This document shows positions 1 through 9,125 of a stretch of DNA of 62,036 bases, one piece after another. Each line of letters begins with the position of its first letter. The first letter of the stretch is position 1. The translations under genes were made by a program, and so were the position numbers. The DNA is taken from positions 1 through 62,036 of the forward strand of contig DATGLV010000032.1 of the NCBI GenBank assembly GCA_035293945.1. The letters are read 5' to 3'. The notes beneath the pieces were generated by a model. The model was not told where the DNA came from and ran no database searches. It saw only the letters and a list, made by a program, of their open reading frames with translations. The stretch comes from VAZQ01 sp035293945 (GTDB taxonomy: Bacteria > Pseudomonadota > Alphaproteobacteria > Rhizobiales > Xanthobacteraceae).

Positions 1-1
1 G

Positions 2-154
2 GGCTTCTTCTCCAAGTTCGCTCGTTCGGTCCTCCGCCACATCCGCGTAACCTCAAAACAAGAACTCAAGGAACGCATCATGGCTGGTATAAAGCTCGCC
101 AACCGCCACCCCGTCATCCACACTTGGTCCTATAAGCTCGCGGATGTCGCCTGA
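2..154 (+). CDS. IS630-family transposase, C-terminal remnant (5' end outside window)
   Basis: The frame is open from the window edge to a TGA and encodes about 50 residues. These end in a stretch (RHIRVTSKQELKERI, then NRHPVIHTWSYKL) that matches the C-terminal tail of IS630-type DDE transposases, which cut and paste the element at TA dinucleotides. The catalytic DDE residues would lie upstream, outside the window. It is therefore impossible to say whether the copy is intact. The element sits about 500 bases from a tRNA-Ser gene, a common site of insertions. Recognition is by remembered family pattern. Confidence 0.75.
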   Translation, partial: GFFSKFARSVLRHIRVTSKQELKERIMAGIKLANRHPVIHTWSYKLADVA

Positions 155-161
155 TATGATT

Positions 162-185
162 CGAACTTCGGAAACGATGACCTAG
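162..185 (+). repeat. Candidate terminal repeat of the IS630-type element, ending in CTAG
   Basis: This 24-base segment lies 7 bases after the transposase stop. It begins CGAACTTCGGAAAC and ends CTAG. A second segment at 25461-25484 has the same first 14 bases, the same spacing and the same CTAG end (20 of 24 identical). A terminal inverted repeat is inferred from this and from the position after the transposase. Confidence 0.4.
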
Positions 186-672
186 CATTCGCGATAGATG
201 TGAATTCAATCAAACATGATAGTAGCGGCGCTAGCGCGAACGTGTGCCCCCTAGATAATGGTGTATGCGCTCCGTGGGAAGTGACTGAGTTGCTGTTTGA
301 TTGCCAAGGTCACTACGTGGATGTGCAGCAGCACACAGGAATGATTATAGCGCCGCCGCGCTCCGTGGTCGGTCAAATGGCCACGCTCGCCTGTGCCGGC
401 CGCGATAACCGTACGAGCCAAGACAGTGATCGGAGTGAGAGCGCGCCAGCTGGCTCCTACCCCGCCAGCGTTCTGCCGCCCCTAACCCCGAAGCAGCCCA
501 AAGGAAACCTCAACCGTTGAGCCTCGGCTGCCCGCGACGTAAAAGCCTTAGGGGTACCGAACGCCTGTTTTCGCCGTGAGAAGACGCTTGGCAAAACACC
601 CAGCTGGCACCTAAGTCGTTCCGGGGGCCGATATCCGAATATCAAAAATAATATAATAATATCAAATAGATA
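186..672. other. Gene-poor interval between IS remnant and tRNA-Ser
   Basis: I see no convincing gene here. An open frame at 200-520 (+) has no recognisable domain, no good ribosome binding site and a composition unlike neighbouring proteins. The last 45 bases (about 630-672) are unusually AT-rich and contain repeated ATAT/TAATA tracts. They lie just downstream of the 3' end of the minus-strand tRNA, so they may take part in its 3' processing or termination. This is inference only. Confidence 0.4.
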
Positions 673-762
673 TGGCGGAGAGGGAGGGATTCGAACCCCC
701 GATACGGTTGCCCGTATGCCGCATTTCGAGTGCGGTGCGATCGACCACTCTGCCACCTCTCC
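673..762 (-). tRNA. tRNA-Ser, anticodon CGA
   Basis: Read on the minus strand the sequence folds as a class II tRNA. The acceptor stem is GGAGAGG paired with CCTCTCC, followed by G and an encoded CCA. The D-loop region is GGCAGAGTGGTCGATCG, the anticodon loop is CTCGAAA (anticodon CGA), there is a long variable arm, and the T-arm is GGTTCGAATCC. The length of 90 nt including CCA is normal for tRNA-Ser. It decodes UCG serine codons. Confidence 0.95.
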
Positions 763-1126
763 GGTAGCCATGGCTGGCGAGCGTATTTAGAGCATATTCG
801 GAAAAAGGGTAGCCCCAGGGCGGAAGGAAAATGGGCACGCGGTCTGGCGCCACATCCCACCGGCGACCCTCCGCCAGGGTTTGTTAACAGATTTCACATT
901 CCCGGCAAGGGAATAGCCCCGGATGACCGGCGGTTAGGCGGCGTGTATGATCGTAAGATAATAAATCGCCCATCTGGCGCATCCCAGATTAGCCACAATA
1001 GCGGCGGCGCGCTTGGAGACGACCGGCACCCATCGAAGCCCAACTTTCAGGAACGCGTGCTCCGGCCCGTGGATATGAGGATGCGGAGAGAAGCCCCCGG
1101 AAGCGGACCAAGGACACGAGACACAC
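763..1126. other. Intergenic region between tRNA-Ser and sensor kinase
   Basis: These 364 bases contain no supportable gene. They must hold the tRNA-Ser promoter, reading leftwards just right of 762, and the promoter of the kinase/regulator pair, reading rightwards. No strong consensus boxes can be picked by eye. Confidence 0.35.
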
Positions 1127-2641
1127 ATGCGCATCGAGACCATCAAGCGGGAAGCGCGCGGAATCGCGCTTGCTTTGCTGCTCGTCGCCGCCACCACGCT
1201 GATGGCCGACGCGTTGGTGTTTTTTGCCGGCATCCGCCGCGGCTCGGTCATCTATCTGCTGGCGGTGCTGGTTGCAGGCTGGCGGTTCGGCCTCTGGCCG
1301 GCGATTGTTGCCGCCTTCGCGGGCGTGCTCGGCTCCGGCGTCCTGTTCTATTCACCCAACACCCAGCGCTCCGAGCTTCTCGACCTCGCGCTGTTCCTGA
1401 TCGTCGCCCTGGTGGCGAGCCATGTGGCGAACTCGATGAAGCGGCAGACCGAGATTGCCAAGAAGCGCGAGAAGGAGATGAGTGATCTCTATCGCTTCTC
1501 CCGCAGCCTCGCAGCCGCACCCTCGGCGGCCGAGATCTACCGTGCGATCGAAGATCACCTCGCCACACACGCGCAGCGCAAGGTGGTGCTGTTCGGGGCC
1601 GGCACTGCTGACGCGGCCACCGGCAAGCCGGCCGGCGAGACCGCGGTGCCGCCGCAGGTGCGCGCCGCCATCACCGAGGTGCAGGTGGGCCAGAGGGTCG
1701 AGGCCGACGTCACCGACGAGACCGGCAATGTCTGGCTGGTACGGCGAGTCTCGCAGAAGACGCCGGATTTCGGTGTGATCGCCATTGATCTCGGCCGCGT
1801 GCCGGCCGACGAGGCGGCCGAAGTGCATCAGCGTGTCAACGACATGCTGTCGGACGCGGCCGACACGCTGGAGCGCCTCGATGTGGCCCATGCCCTCAAC
1901 CAGGCCAAGATGCGCTCGGAGACCGAGCTGTTGCGCGAAGCCCTGATCGGCTCGGTCAGCCACGAGCTGCGCACCCCGCTCGCGTCGATCCTCGGCGCAG
2001 CGACGGTGCTGAGCCAGGCCCCGCCGGTGCGCAATGATGAGCGCCTGACCTCGCTTGCCGGCGTGGTCCGCGACGAAGCCGAGCGCCTCAACAATGACAT
2101 CCAGAATCTGCTCGATGCGACCCGCATCAGCCGCGAGCAGATCAAGCCGCGCATGGAATGGATCGAGCCGACAGACATCGTCAACTCGGCGCTGGAGCGC
2201 CGGCGCCGGCGCCTGCTCGGGCACTCGGTTTCCCTGGACGTGGACTCGAATCTGCCGTTCATCTATGTAGACCCGGTGCTGATCGAGCAGGCCTTTGCGC
2301 AAGTCGTCGACAATGCGGCAAAATATTCGCCGAGCGGCTCCAACATCACGGTGGCGGCCAAGCGCAACGGCCACGGCCTGGTGCTGTCGGTGAAGGACCA
2401 TGGTCTCGGATTGACCGAGGAAGAAAGCGCTCAGGTGGGCGACCGCTTCTTCCGTGGCGCCCGCCATGCGGCGACCGCCTCCGGCTCGGGCCTCGGCTTG
2501 TGGATCGCCAAGGCCTTCGTCAGCGCCAATGGCGGCAAGCTGGAGGCGGCGAGCGCCGGCGCCAATCTCGGAACCACGATCGCGATCAAACTGCCGATCG
2601 CCCCCCACGCGCCTACACAGGAGACTGATCCCGATGACTGA
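1127..2641 (+). CDS. KdpD-like membrane sensor histidine kinase (short form)
   Basis: This 504-residue membrane kinase phosphorylates its partner regulator. Hydrophobic segments at residues about 12-100 form a DUF4118-type membrane bundle, as in KdpD. A linker or GAF-like region spans about 115-245. The H-box is SVSHELRTPLAS with phosphoacceptor His279. The ATPase part shows the N-box (QVVDNAAKYSP) and the G-boxes (DHGLGLTEE, GSGLGLWIAKAF). Full KdpD is about 900 residues and has KdpD and Usp domains at the N-terminus. Both are missing here, so potassium sensing cannot be assumed. The stop overlaps the start of the response regulator gene, which implies coupled translation. No kdpFABC genes are in the window. 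Confidence 0.88.
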   Translation: MRIETIKREARGIALALLLVAATTLMADALVFFAGIRRGSVIYLLAVLVAGWRFGLWPAIVAAFAGVLGSGVLFYSPNTQRSELLDLALFLIVALVASHVANSMKRQTEIAKKREKEMSDLYRFSRSLAAAPSAAEIYRAIEDHLATHAQRKVVLFGAGTADAATGKPAGETAVPPQVRAAITEVQVGQRVEADVTDETGNVWLVRRVSQKTPDFGVIAIDLGRVPADEAAEVHQRVNDMLSDAADTLERLDVAHALNQAKMRSETELLREALIGSVSHELRTPLASILGAATVLSQAPPVRNDERLTSLAGVVRDEAERLNNDIQNLLDATRISREQIKPRMEWIEPTDIVNSALERRRRRLLGHSVSLDVDSNLPFIYVDPVLIEQAFAQVVDNAAKYSPSGSNITVAAKRNGHGLVLSVKDHGLGLTEEESAQVGDRFFRGARHAATASGSGLGLWIAKAFVSANGGKLEAASAGANLGTTIAIKLPIAPHAPTQETDPDD

Positions 2642-3350
2642 ACCTGCGCCCGTCGTTCTTGTCATTGATGATGAGATCCAGATCCGCCGCTTCCTGCGGG
2701 CAGGCCTGGAGCTGGACGGCTTCGTGGTGCACGAGGCGGAGACCGGCACGGATGCGATGCGAGCGGTGACGCTCACCCCGCCTGATCTGGTCATCCTGGA
2801 TTTGGGGCTGCCCGACATGGACGGGGCCGACGTGCTCGAGCGCCTGCGCGCCTGGTCGAACGTTCCGCTGATCGTGCTGTCGGTGCGCTCCAACGAGGCC
2901 GAGAAGGTGCGGCTGCTCGAAAGCGGCGCCGACGACTACGTGGTCAAGCCATTCGGGATGGCCGAGCTGCTCGCGCGGGCGCATGCCGCCATGCGGCGAC
3001 AGGTGCGCGCGACCTCGGGTGAGCCGGTGGTGCGCGCCGGACCTTTGTCGATCGACCTCGCAGCGCGCTTTGTCACCATCAACGGCGAGCGCGTGATCCT
3101 GACCCCGAAGGAATATCGGCTGTTGCAGATTCTCGCCCAGCACGCCGGCAACGTGGTGACGCACCAGTTCCTGCTCAAGGAAATCTGGGGCTCGCCGCAC
3201 ATCCACGACACTCACTATCTACGCATTTTCGTGCGCAAGCTGAGGCAGAAGATCGAGACTGATCCGACTCAGCCGCGCATCCTGATGACCGAGCTCGGCA
3301 TCGGCTACCGCCTCGCGCTGCCGGAGCCGGCCAGGCCTGCGGTGGCTTGA
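2634..3350 (+). CDS. OmpR/KdpE-type response regulator
   Basis: This is a 238-residue DNA-binding regulator. The receiver domain occupies residues 7-118, with acidic pocket D12/D13, phosphoacceptor Asp56 (VILDLGLPD) and the conserved Lys105 (VVKPF). A winged-helix OmpR-type domain follows (LTPKEYRLL, then RIFVRKLRQKIE and GIGYRL). I place the start at the ATG overlapping the kinase stop, because the protein then begins directly at the receiver domain and a CAGGAGA site lies about 10 bases upstream. An in-frame start further upstream would lie inside the kinase gene. It is the cognate partner of the preceding kinase; target genes are unknown. Confidence 0.9.
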   Translation: MTEPAPVVLVIDDEIQIRRFLRAGLELDGFVVHEAETGTDAMRAVTLTPPDLVILDLGLPDMDGADVLERLRAWSNVPLIVLSVRSNEAEKVRLLESGADDYVVKPFGMAELLARAHAAMRRQVRATSGEPVVRAGPLSIDLAARFVTINGERVILTPKEYRLLQILAQHAGNVVTHQFLLKEIWGSPHIHDTHYLRIFVRKLRQKIETDPTQPRILMTELGIGYRLALPEPARPAVA

Positions 3351-3378
3351 ACGTTTAACGCGCCGCGCCGACCTTCCC

Positions 3379-3466
3379 GGTCATCCCCGCGAAGGCGGGG
3401 ATCCATAGCCTTCAGCAGATATGAGATGTCGCTGCTGTATGGGTTCCTGCTTTCGCAGGAACGACC
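3379..3466. repeat. Dispersed palindromic repeat, type A
   Basis: Two hairpins face each other: ATCCCCGC/GCGGGGAT on the left and GTTCCTGC/GCAGGAAC on the right, separated by about 40 bases. The unit lies between two convergent genes and could act as a bidirectional terminator. Related units occur at 4737, 6574, 7093 and 57880. Confidence 0.8.
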
Positions 3467-3539
3467 GAGCTCTCACACGGCCGCTTTCGCGGGAAATGAG
3501 CGGGTGGAACTCTGCCGCCCAGAAGGAAGCCTTGCTTGT

Positions 3540-4103
3540 TCACCGCGCCGTCAACGCCGCTTTCAGCGCCTTGCGCTTGTCGGCCGCATAGAGCAGCGGA
3601 TAGTCGTAAGTGAGCGGCTTGCTGCGCTCGACCCGCAGCGTCGCGAACACCGGTCCGCGCTGGGCGAGCACGTGCCCGATCTGCTGCTCGAAAGATGCGA
3701 GATCGGTGAAGTCGTAAGCCTCCGCATAGCCGGCAGCGCGCGCATGGGCGGCAAAATCGACATTCGGATTGGCGATCGGATGCATGCCGTTCGCCTCATA
3801 GGTCCCGTTGTGGCAGACGCAATGCACGAGGTTCTCCGGCGCGGCGGCCGCGATGGTCACGAGCGAGCCGAGATTCATGAGCAGGCTGCCGTCGCCGTCG
3901 AGAACGATGACCCGCTTGTCCGGGCGTCCGAGCGCAAACCCCAGCCCGTGCGAGGAGGCGAGCCCCATGGCGCCGACCGAGAAGAAGTTGAGGGCGCGCG
4001 GATTGAGCTCGTTCCATTCCGCGGCGGACGAGTAGGAGGCGACAACGATCTCGTCCGTCACATGGCGGGCGAGGATGCGGAAGCATTCATCGCGTTTCAT
4101 CAT
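3540..4103 (-). CDS. Sulfopyruvate/phosphonopyruvate decarboxylase, beta (TPP-binding) subunit
   Basis: This 187-residue protein is the C-terminal half of a split thiamine-diphosphate decarboxylase, like ComE. The TPP/Mg motif is clear: GDGS at about 70-73, then MNLGSL, with the ligand Asn99 in HNGTYEANG. The preceding stretch SVGAMGLASSHGLGFALG is typical of this fold. Together with the alpha subunit it should decarboxylate a 3-carbon keto acid carrying a sulfonate (to sulfoacetaldehyde) or phosphonate (to phosphonoacetaldehyde). The sequence alone does not settle the substrate. It starts 7 bases after the alpha stop, so the two form an operon. Confidence 0.78.
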   Translation of the reverse strand: MMKRDECFRILARHVTDEIVVASYSSAAEWNELNPRALNFFSVGAMGLASSHGLGFALGRPDKRVIVLDGDGSLLMNLGSLVTIAAAAPENLVHCVCHNGTYEANGMHPIANPNVDFAAHARAAGYAEAYDFTDLASFEQQIGHVLAQRGPVFATLRVERSKPLTYDYPLLYAADKRKALKAALTAR

Positions 4104-4110
4104 GTTTGAA

Positions 4111-4659
4111 TCATCCCGGCGGCAGCGGGCGGCGTCCGATCAACATCGCAACCGGCAGCGACTGCGCATATGCTTTGTCGATCGCGGGCTTGATCTTGGC
4201 GACATCCGCGTCCTGGCTGATGAGATCATGCGGTATCCCCATCGCATCGAGGATCGGCTCGATGATGCGCACTCCGTAGCGGCCCGATTGCGTAGGCAAC
4301 CGTTCCGGCTCGTGGCCCAAGAGCCCGATCATCATGCAGATCGGCTGCTTGTACTCGACCCCGACCCCGCGGATCGCGTTGATCGAATCGAGAAAGCCCG
4401 TGTACTGGATGAGCACCAGTGCGCGCTTGTCGCAATAGGAGAGCGCGGCGGCGATGCCGACGCATTCATCTTCCTTGCACACACGGATGAGGCGCAGGTC
4501 CGCGTCGCGGGAGATCGGCCGCAGCAACCCGGCGCTGGTGACGATGTCGGGCACCGACAGGATGTATTCGATGCCGCTTGCCTTGATGGCGGCGATGATC
4601 GCGCTGCCGTGCAAGTCGCCTTGTGTGCTTCCCACGGCGGCGGGCGCCGGCGCATCCAT
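4111..4659 (-). CDS. Sulfopyruvate/phosphonopyruvate decarboxylase, alpha (pyrimidine-binding) subunit
   Basis: This 182-residue protein is the N-terminal TPP-enzyme domain (ComD-like). It begins SAIIAAIKASGIEYILSVPD and carries the activating glutamate in CKEDECVGIAAAL. The chosen ATG has a strong GGGAGGA site 6-7 bases upstream; the open frame continues further back but only into repeat sequence. Separate alpha and beta genes are typical of ComDE, whereas many bacterial phosphonopyruvate decarboxylases are single chains. No phosphonate or sulfonate transport genes are adjacent. Confidence 0.78.
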   Translation of the reverse strand: MDAPAPAAVGSTQGDLHGSAIIAAIKASGIEYILSVPDIVTSAGLLRPISRDADLRLIRVCKEDECVGIAAALSYCDKRALVLIQYTGFLDSINAIRGVGVEYKQPICMMIGLLGHEPERLPTQSGRYGVRIIEPILDAMGIPHDLISQDADVAKIKPAIDKAYAQSLPVAMLIGRRPLPPG

Positions 4660-4995
4660 GCGAAATCCTCCCGGAAAATACGTAAAGGCAAGCTGGTGCG
4701 ATATTGGCAGTCGGGGCAACCTTGGAGCAAGCCCATGGTCGTCCCTGCGGAAGCAGGGACCCAGAATCCCTAGCGGATATTGTGGCGCACGGGTTCCTGC
4801 TTTCGCAGGACGACCCAGTGTGTAACGCCTTGCCTTGACTCCCCTCCCCGGCGTCCCTATTTTCCGGCCGCTCAAGGATAGAGCCGACAATTTGCCTGCC
4901 GACCGGTCGCAAGGGGCCGGAGGCTACCGCCCGACAGCGCGATGCGCCCTCGGGCGCCAAAGCTGCTTGTTGGAAAGCGCAAGGCCAAAGCACGC
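4660..4995. other. Divergent intergenic region before ffh, including a type A repeat
   Basis: These 336 bases hold the upstream regions of the decarboxylase pair (leftwards) and ffh (rightwards). A type A palindromic repeat occupies about 4737-4816. I see no RNA gene or extra protein. The frame entering ffh is open upstream to 4942, but those residues (MRPRAPKLLV...) are not part of the Ffh family. Confidence 0.5.
4737..4816. repeat. Dispersed palindromic repeat, type A
   Basis: The left arm GTCCCTGC/GCAGGGAC and right arm TCCTGC/GCAGGA are separated by about 35 bases, with the same outer GGTCGT and ACGACC flanks as the copy at 3379. Confidence 0.8.
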
Positions 4996-6549
<1,554 letters not shown>

Positions 6550-6573
6550 GGATGAATCGGCACCAGCAATTCT

Positions 6574-6668
6574 GTCGTCCCGGCCGAGCGAAGCGAGAGC
6601 CGGGACCCAGACCGCTACACCCTCTCGAGAGGGCGGGGGCTATGGGTCCCTGCTTTCGCAGGGACGAC
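6574..6668. repeat. Dispersed palindromic repeat, type A variant
   Basis: The left arm GTCCCGG...CCGGGAC contains the inner palindrome-like GAGCGAAGCGAGAG. The right arm is GTCCCTGC/GCAGGGAC. It lies in the 163-base gap between ffh and rpsP and may reduce read-through or stabilise transcript ends. Confidence 0.75.
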
Positions 6669-6712
6669 TCCCTGACAACCGAAGCAATCGACCAGGAACA
6701 AAAGGAACTTCA

Positions 6713-7075
6713 ATGTCTCTGAAAATCAGGCTCGCCCGCGCCGGCACCAAGAAGCGGCCCTTCTATCACATCGTGATCGCCGACAGCCGCTCGCCGCGCG
6801 ATGGCCGCTTCATCGAGCGCATCGGCTATTTCAATCCGCTGCTGCCAAAGGAGAAGACGGAGCGGCTGAAGCTTGATCTCGACAAGGTCAAGGCTTGGCT
6901 CGCCAAGGGCGCGCTGCCGACCGACCGGGTGCTGCGCTTTCTCGACGAAGCCGGCGTGATGAAGCGCGAGAAGCGCAACAATCCGATCCGGGCGATCCCG
7001 CGCAAGGAGCGTAAGGCGCAGGAAGAAGCCAAGAAGGCCGCCGCCGGCGCACCCGCGGCCGCGCCGGCTGCTTGA
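6713..7075 (+). CDS. rpsP: 30S ribosomal protein bS16
   Basis: This 120-residue small-subunit protein matches the family from MSLKIRLARAGTKKRPFYHI onward, with DSRSPRDGRFIERIG and a C-terminal Ala/Lys-rich extension (residues about 100-120) usual in alphaproteobacteria. An AAAGGA site lies 7-8 bases before the ATG. It helps assemble the 5' and central domains of 16S rRNA. Confidence 0.97.
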   Translation: MSLKIRLARAGTKKRPFYHIVIADSRSPRDGRFIERIGYFNPLLPKEKTERLKLDLDKVKAWLAKGALPTDRVLRFLDEAGVMKREKRNNPIRAIPRKERKAQEEAKKAAAGAPAAAPAA

Positions 7076-7092
7076 TGGGCTACTCTCTCCGA

Positions 7093-7178
7093 TTGTCCCC
7101 ATGGAAGCGGGACCCAGTTCTTTCGAAGGTTGCATTTTTACGAAGGGACTGGATCCCCGCTTACGCGGGGATGACCGG
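7093..7178. repeat. Dispersed palindromic repeat, type A variant
   Basis: The right half is a perfect hairpin ATCCCCGC-TTAC-GCGGGGAT at 7153-7172. The left half (GTCCCCATGGAAGCGGGAC) is degenerate. It fills the rpsP-rimM gap and ends only a few bases before the rimM start. Confidence 0.7.
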
Positions 7179-7183
7179 ATGCT

Positions 7184-7729
7184 GTGTCTAGGCCGGAGCG
7201 CCCCGTGGCCGAGCGCATCTGCGTGGGTCAGATCGGCGCCGCCCATGGCATCAAGGGCGAGGTAAAGCTCAAGTCCTTCACGGCCGATCCGGCAGCCGTC
7301 GCCAGCTATGGTCCTCTCGAAAGCGAGGACGGCAGCCGCGTGTTCGTGATCGAGGCGCTGCGGGAAGCGCGAGACCATCTGGTGGCCCGGCTTGCGGGCG
7401 TGAGCGATCGCAACGCAGCCGAACGCCTCGCCAACACGCGTCTCTACGTGTCGCGCGCCGTTCTGCCGGAGCCCGAGGCGGACGAGTTTTACCATGCCGA
7501 TCTGATCGGCCTTTCGGCCGAGGGCCGCGACGGCACCGCGCTCGCCACCATCGTGGCGATTCATGACTTCGGCGCCGGCGACATTCTGGAGCTGCGCCCG
7601 CTCAATGCCGGCCAAACAGTTATGCTGCCGTTCACGGCGCAGACCGTGCCGATCGTCGATATCGCGGGCGGGCGCATCGTGATCGACCCGCCCGAAGGCT
7701 TGCTCACGTTGAGCGCGACGAAGGACTAA
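7184..7729 (+). CDS. rimM: Ribosome maturation factor RimM
   Basis: This 181-residue protein assists late 30S assembly around 16S helices 31 and 33b and binds uS19. The N-terminal beta-barrel shows RICVGQIGAAHGIKGEVKL, and the PRC-barrel half begins near FYHADLIGL (about residue 100). The start is uncertain. The GTG used here gives MSRPERPVAER, while a second in-frame GTG 21 bases later would begin at VAERICVGQ. Neither has a good ribosome binding site because the repeat abuts the gene. It ends 4 bases before trmD. Confidence 0.93.
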   Translation: MSRPERPVAERICVGQIGAAHGIKGEVKLKSFTADPAAVASYGPLESEDGSRVFVIEALREARDHLVARLAGVSDRNAAERLANTRLYVSRAVLPEPEADEFYHADLIGLSAEGRDGTALATIVAIHDFGAGDILELRPLNAGQTVMLPFTAQTVPIVDIAGGRIVIDPPEGLLTLSATKD

Positions 7730-7733
7730 ACCG

Positions 7734-8450
7734 ATGTGGCGCGCCAGTGTGCTGACCATCTTTCCGGAAATGTTTCCGGGGCCGCTCGGGTTGAGCCTCG
7801 CCGGGAAGGCGCTCGCCGCCGGGCTATGGGGCCTGGAGACGATCGACATCCGCGACCATGCCGGCGACCGCCATCGCTCCGTCGACGATACGCCGGCGGG
7901 CGGCGGCCCCGGCATGGTGATGCGTGCCGATGTGGTGGCGCGGGCGCTTGACCATACAGCACCTGCGGCGGATCCACGCCCGCGCCTGATCATGAGCCCG
8001 CGCGGGAAGCCGCTCAGTCAGGCGCACGTCAAAGCGTTGGCGGAAGGAGGCGGCGCCGTCATCCTGTGCGGCCGCTTCGAGGGCGTGGACGAGCGTGTGA
8101 TCGAGGGCCGTGGGCTCACCGAGGTGTCGCTCGGCGATTTCGTGCTGTCGGGCGGCGAAATCGCAGCCCATGCACTGATCGACGCGTGCGTGCGGCTCTT
8201 GCCCGGCGTCATGGGCAAGGAGGCTTCCGCGGCCGAGGAGAGCTTCGCGGCGGGCCTGCTCGAATACCCGCAATTCACCCGGCCGGCGCTATGGGAAGGC
8301 CGCCCCATCCCGGAGGTGCTGGTGAGCGGTGACCACGCCAAGGTCGCGGCCTGGCGCCAGGCCGAGGCCGAGCGGCTGACGCGAGAGCGCCGCCCCGACC
8401 TGTGGGCCGCCTATCTGGATCAGGCCACCCGGAAAGTGCCGAAGCCGTAG
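7734..8450 (+). CDS. trmD: tRNA (guanine37-N1)-methyltransferase
   Basis: This 238-residue SPOUT methyltransferase makes m1G37 in tRNAs that read CNN codons and so prevents +1 frameshifting. Family marks are VLTIFPEMF at the start, DDTPAGGGPGMVMR (about 51-64), the knot segment LCGRFEGVDERV (111-122) and SLGDFVLSGGE (132-142). The order rpsP-rimM-trmD-rplS is the conserved arrangement. Confidence 0.97.
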   Translation: MWRASVLTIFPEMFPGPLGLSLAGKALAAGLWGLETIDIRDHAGDRHRSVDDTPAGGGPGMVMRADVVARALDHTAPAADPRPRLIMSPRGKPLSQAHVKALAEGGGAVILCGRFEGVDERVIEGRGLTEVSLGDFVLSGGEIAAHALIDACVRLLPGVMGKEASAAEESFAAGLLEYPQFTRPALWEGRPIPEVLVSGDHAKVAAWRQAEAERLTRERRPDLWAAYLDQATRKVPKP

Positions 8451-8570
8451 GGTGACAAGCCCATTTCTTTGTATTAGAAGCTGCGCCAACCCGTACCCAT
8501 ACCGCAGCACGGTGGCCGAGGCGCGCTTCTTTGAACCAGCGCAGCCGACAGAGATTGCCGGAGAATTGCA

Positions 8571-8972
8571 ATGAACCTGATCAAAGAGCTCGAGCAAGAG
8601 CAGATTACCAAGCTCGGCAAGAACATCCCGGCTTTCGAGCCCGGCGACACCCTGTCGGTGGCCGTCAAGGTGGTGGAGGGCGAGCGCACCCGCATCCAGG
8701 CTTATGAGGGCGTCTGCATCGGGCGCTCCGGGTCGGGGCTCAACGAGAACTTCACGGTGCGCAAGATTTCCTACGGCGAAGGCGTCGAGCGCGTATTTCC
8801 GCTGTATTCGCCGCTGGTCGACTCCATCAAGGTGGTCCGGCGCGGCAAGGTCCGCCGCGCCAAGCTCTATTACCTGCGCGGCCTGCGCGGCAAGTCGGCC
8901 CGCATTGTCGAGAAGCAGGATCGCCGGCAGGATGGCGAAGCGGCGGAAACAGCTGCCTCCAACGCGGAATAG
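8571..8972 (+). CDS. rplS: 50S ribosomal protein bL19
   Basis: This 133-residue protein of the 30S/50S interface matches the family throughout: PAFEPGDTLSVAVKVVEGE, RIQAYEGVCI, then PLYSPLVDSIKVVRRGKVRRAKLYYLR. A short Gln/Ala/Glu tail follows. It lies 120 bases after trmD and may have its own promoter. Confidence 0.97.
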   Translation: MNLIKELEQEQITKLGKNIPAFEPGDTLSVAVKVVEGERTRIQAYEGVCIGRSGSGLNENFTVRKISYGEGVERVFPLYSPLVDSIKVVRRGKVRRAKLYYLRGLRGKSARIVEKQDRRQDGEAAETAASNAE

Positions 8973-9125
8973 CGCGAGGCGCGCGGCCTATCGTCCCGTC
9001 CGATCAGGTCCAGCCGGCGCGGCTTCGCGTTGCGAAGCTGATGCGCCTTAGCACCCCTTTTCCCCGCTCCACCGACCTAATAGGTATGCAACAAAATCAA
9101 GCCCGCTTCGCATAGGACATCGCGC

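Noticed and set aside
200..520. Open frame of 106 codons next to the IS remnant
   Set aside because: No ribosome binding site, no recognisable domain and unusual composition. It probably lies in decayed insertion sequence and was not called as a gene.
1352..2893. Minus-strand frame of 513 codons opposite the kinase and regulator
   Set aside because: It crosses the border of two real genes and has no domain. It is a codon-bias shadow.
3426..4109. Plus-strand frame opposite the decarboxylase beta subunit
   Set aside because: It has no domain, while the TPP motif on the minus strand is clear.
8973..9125. Possible leucine attenuator before leuC
   Set aside because: No leader peptide with leucine codons and no alternative stem with a T-run were found.
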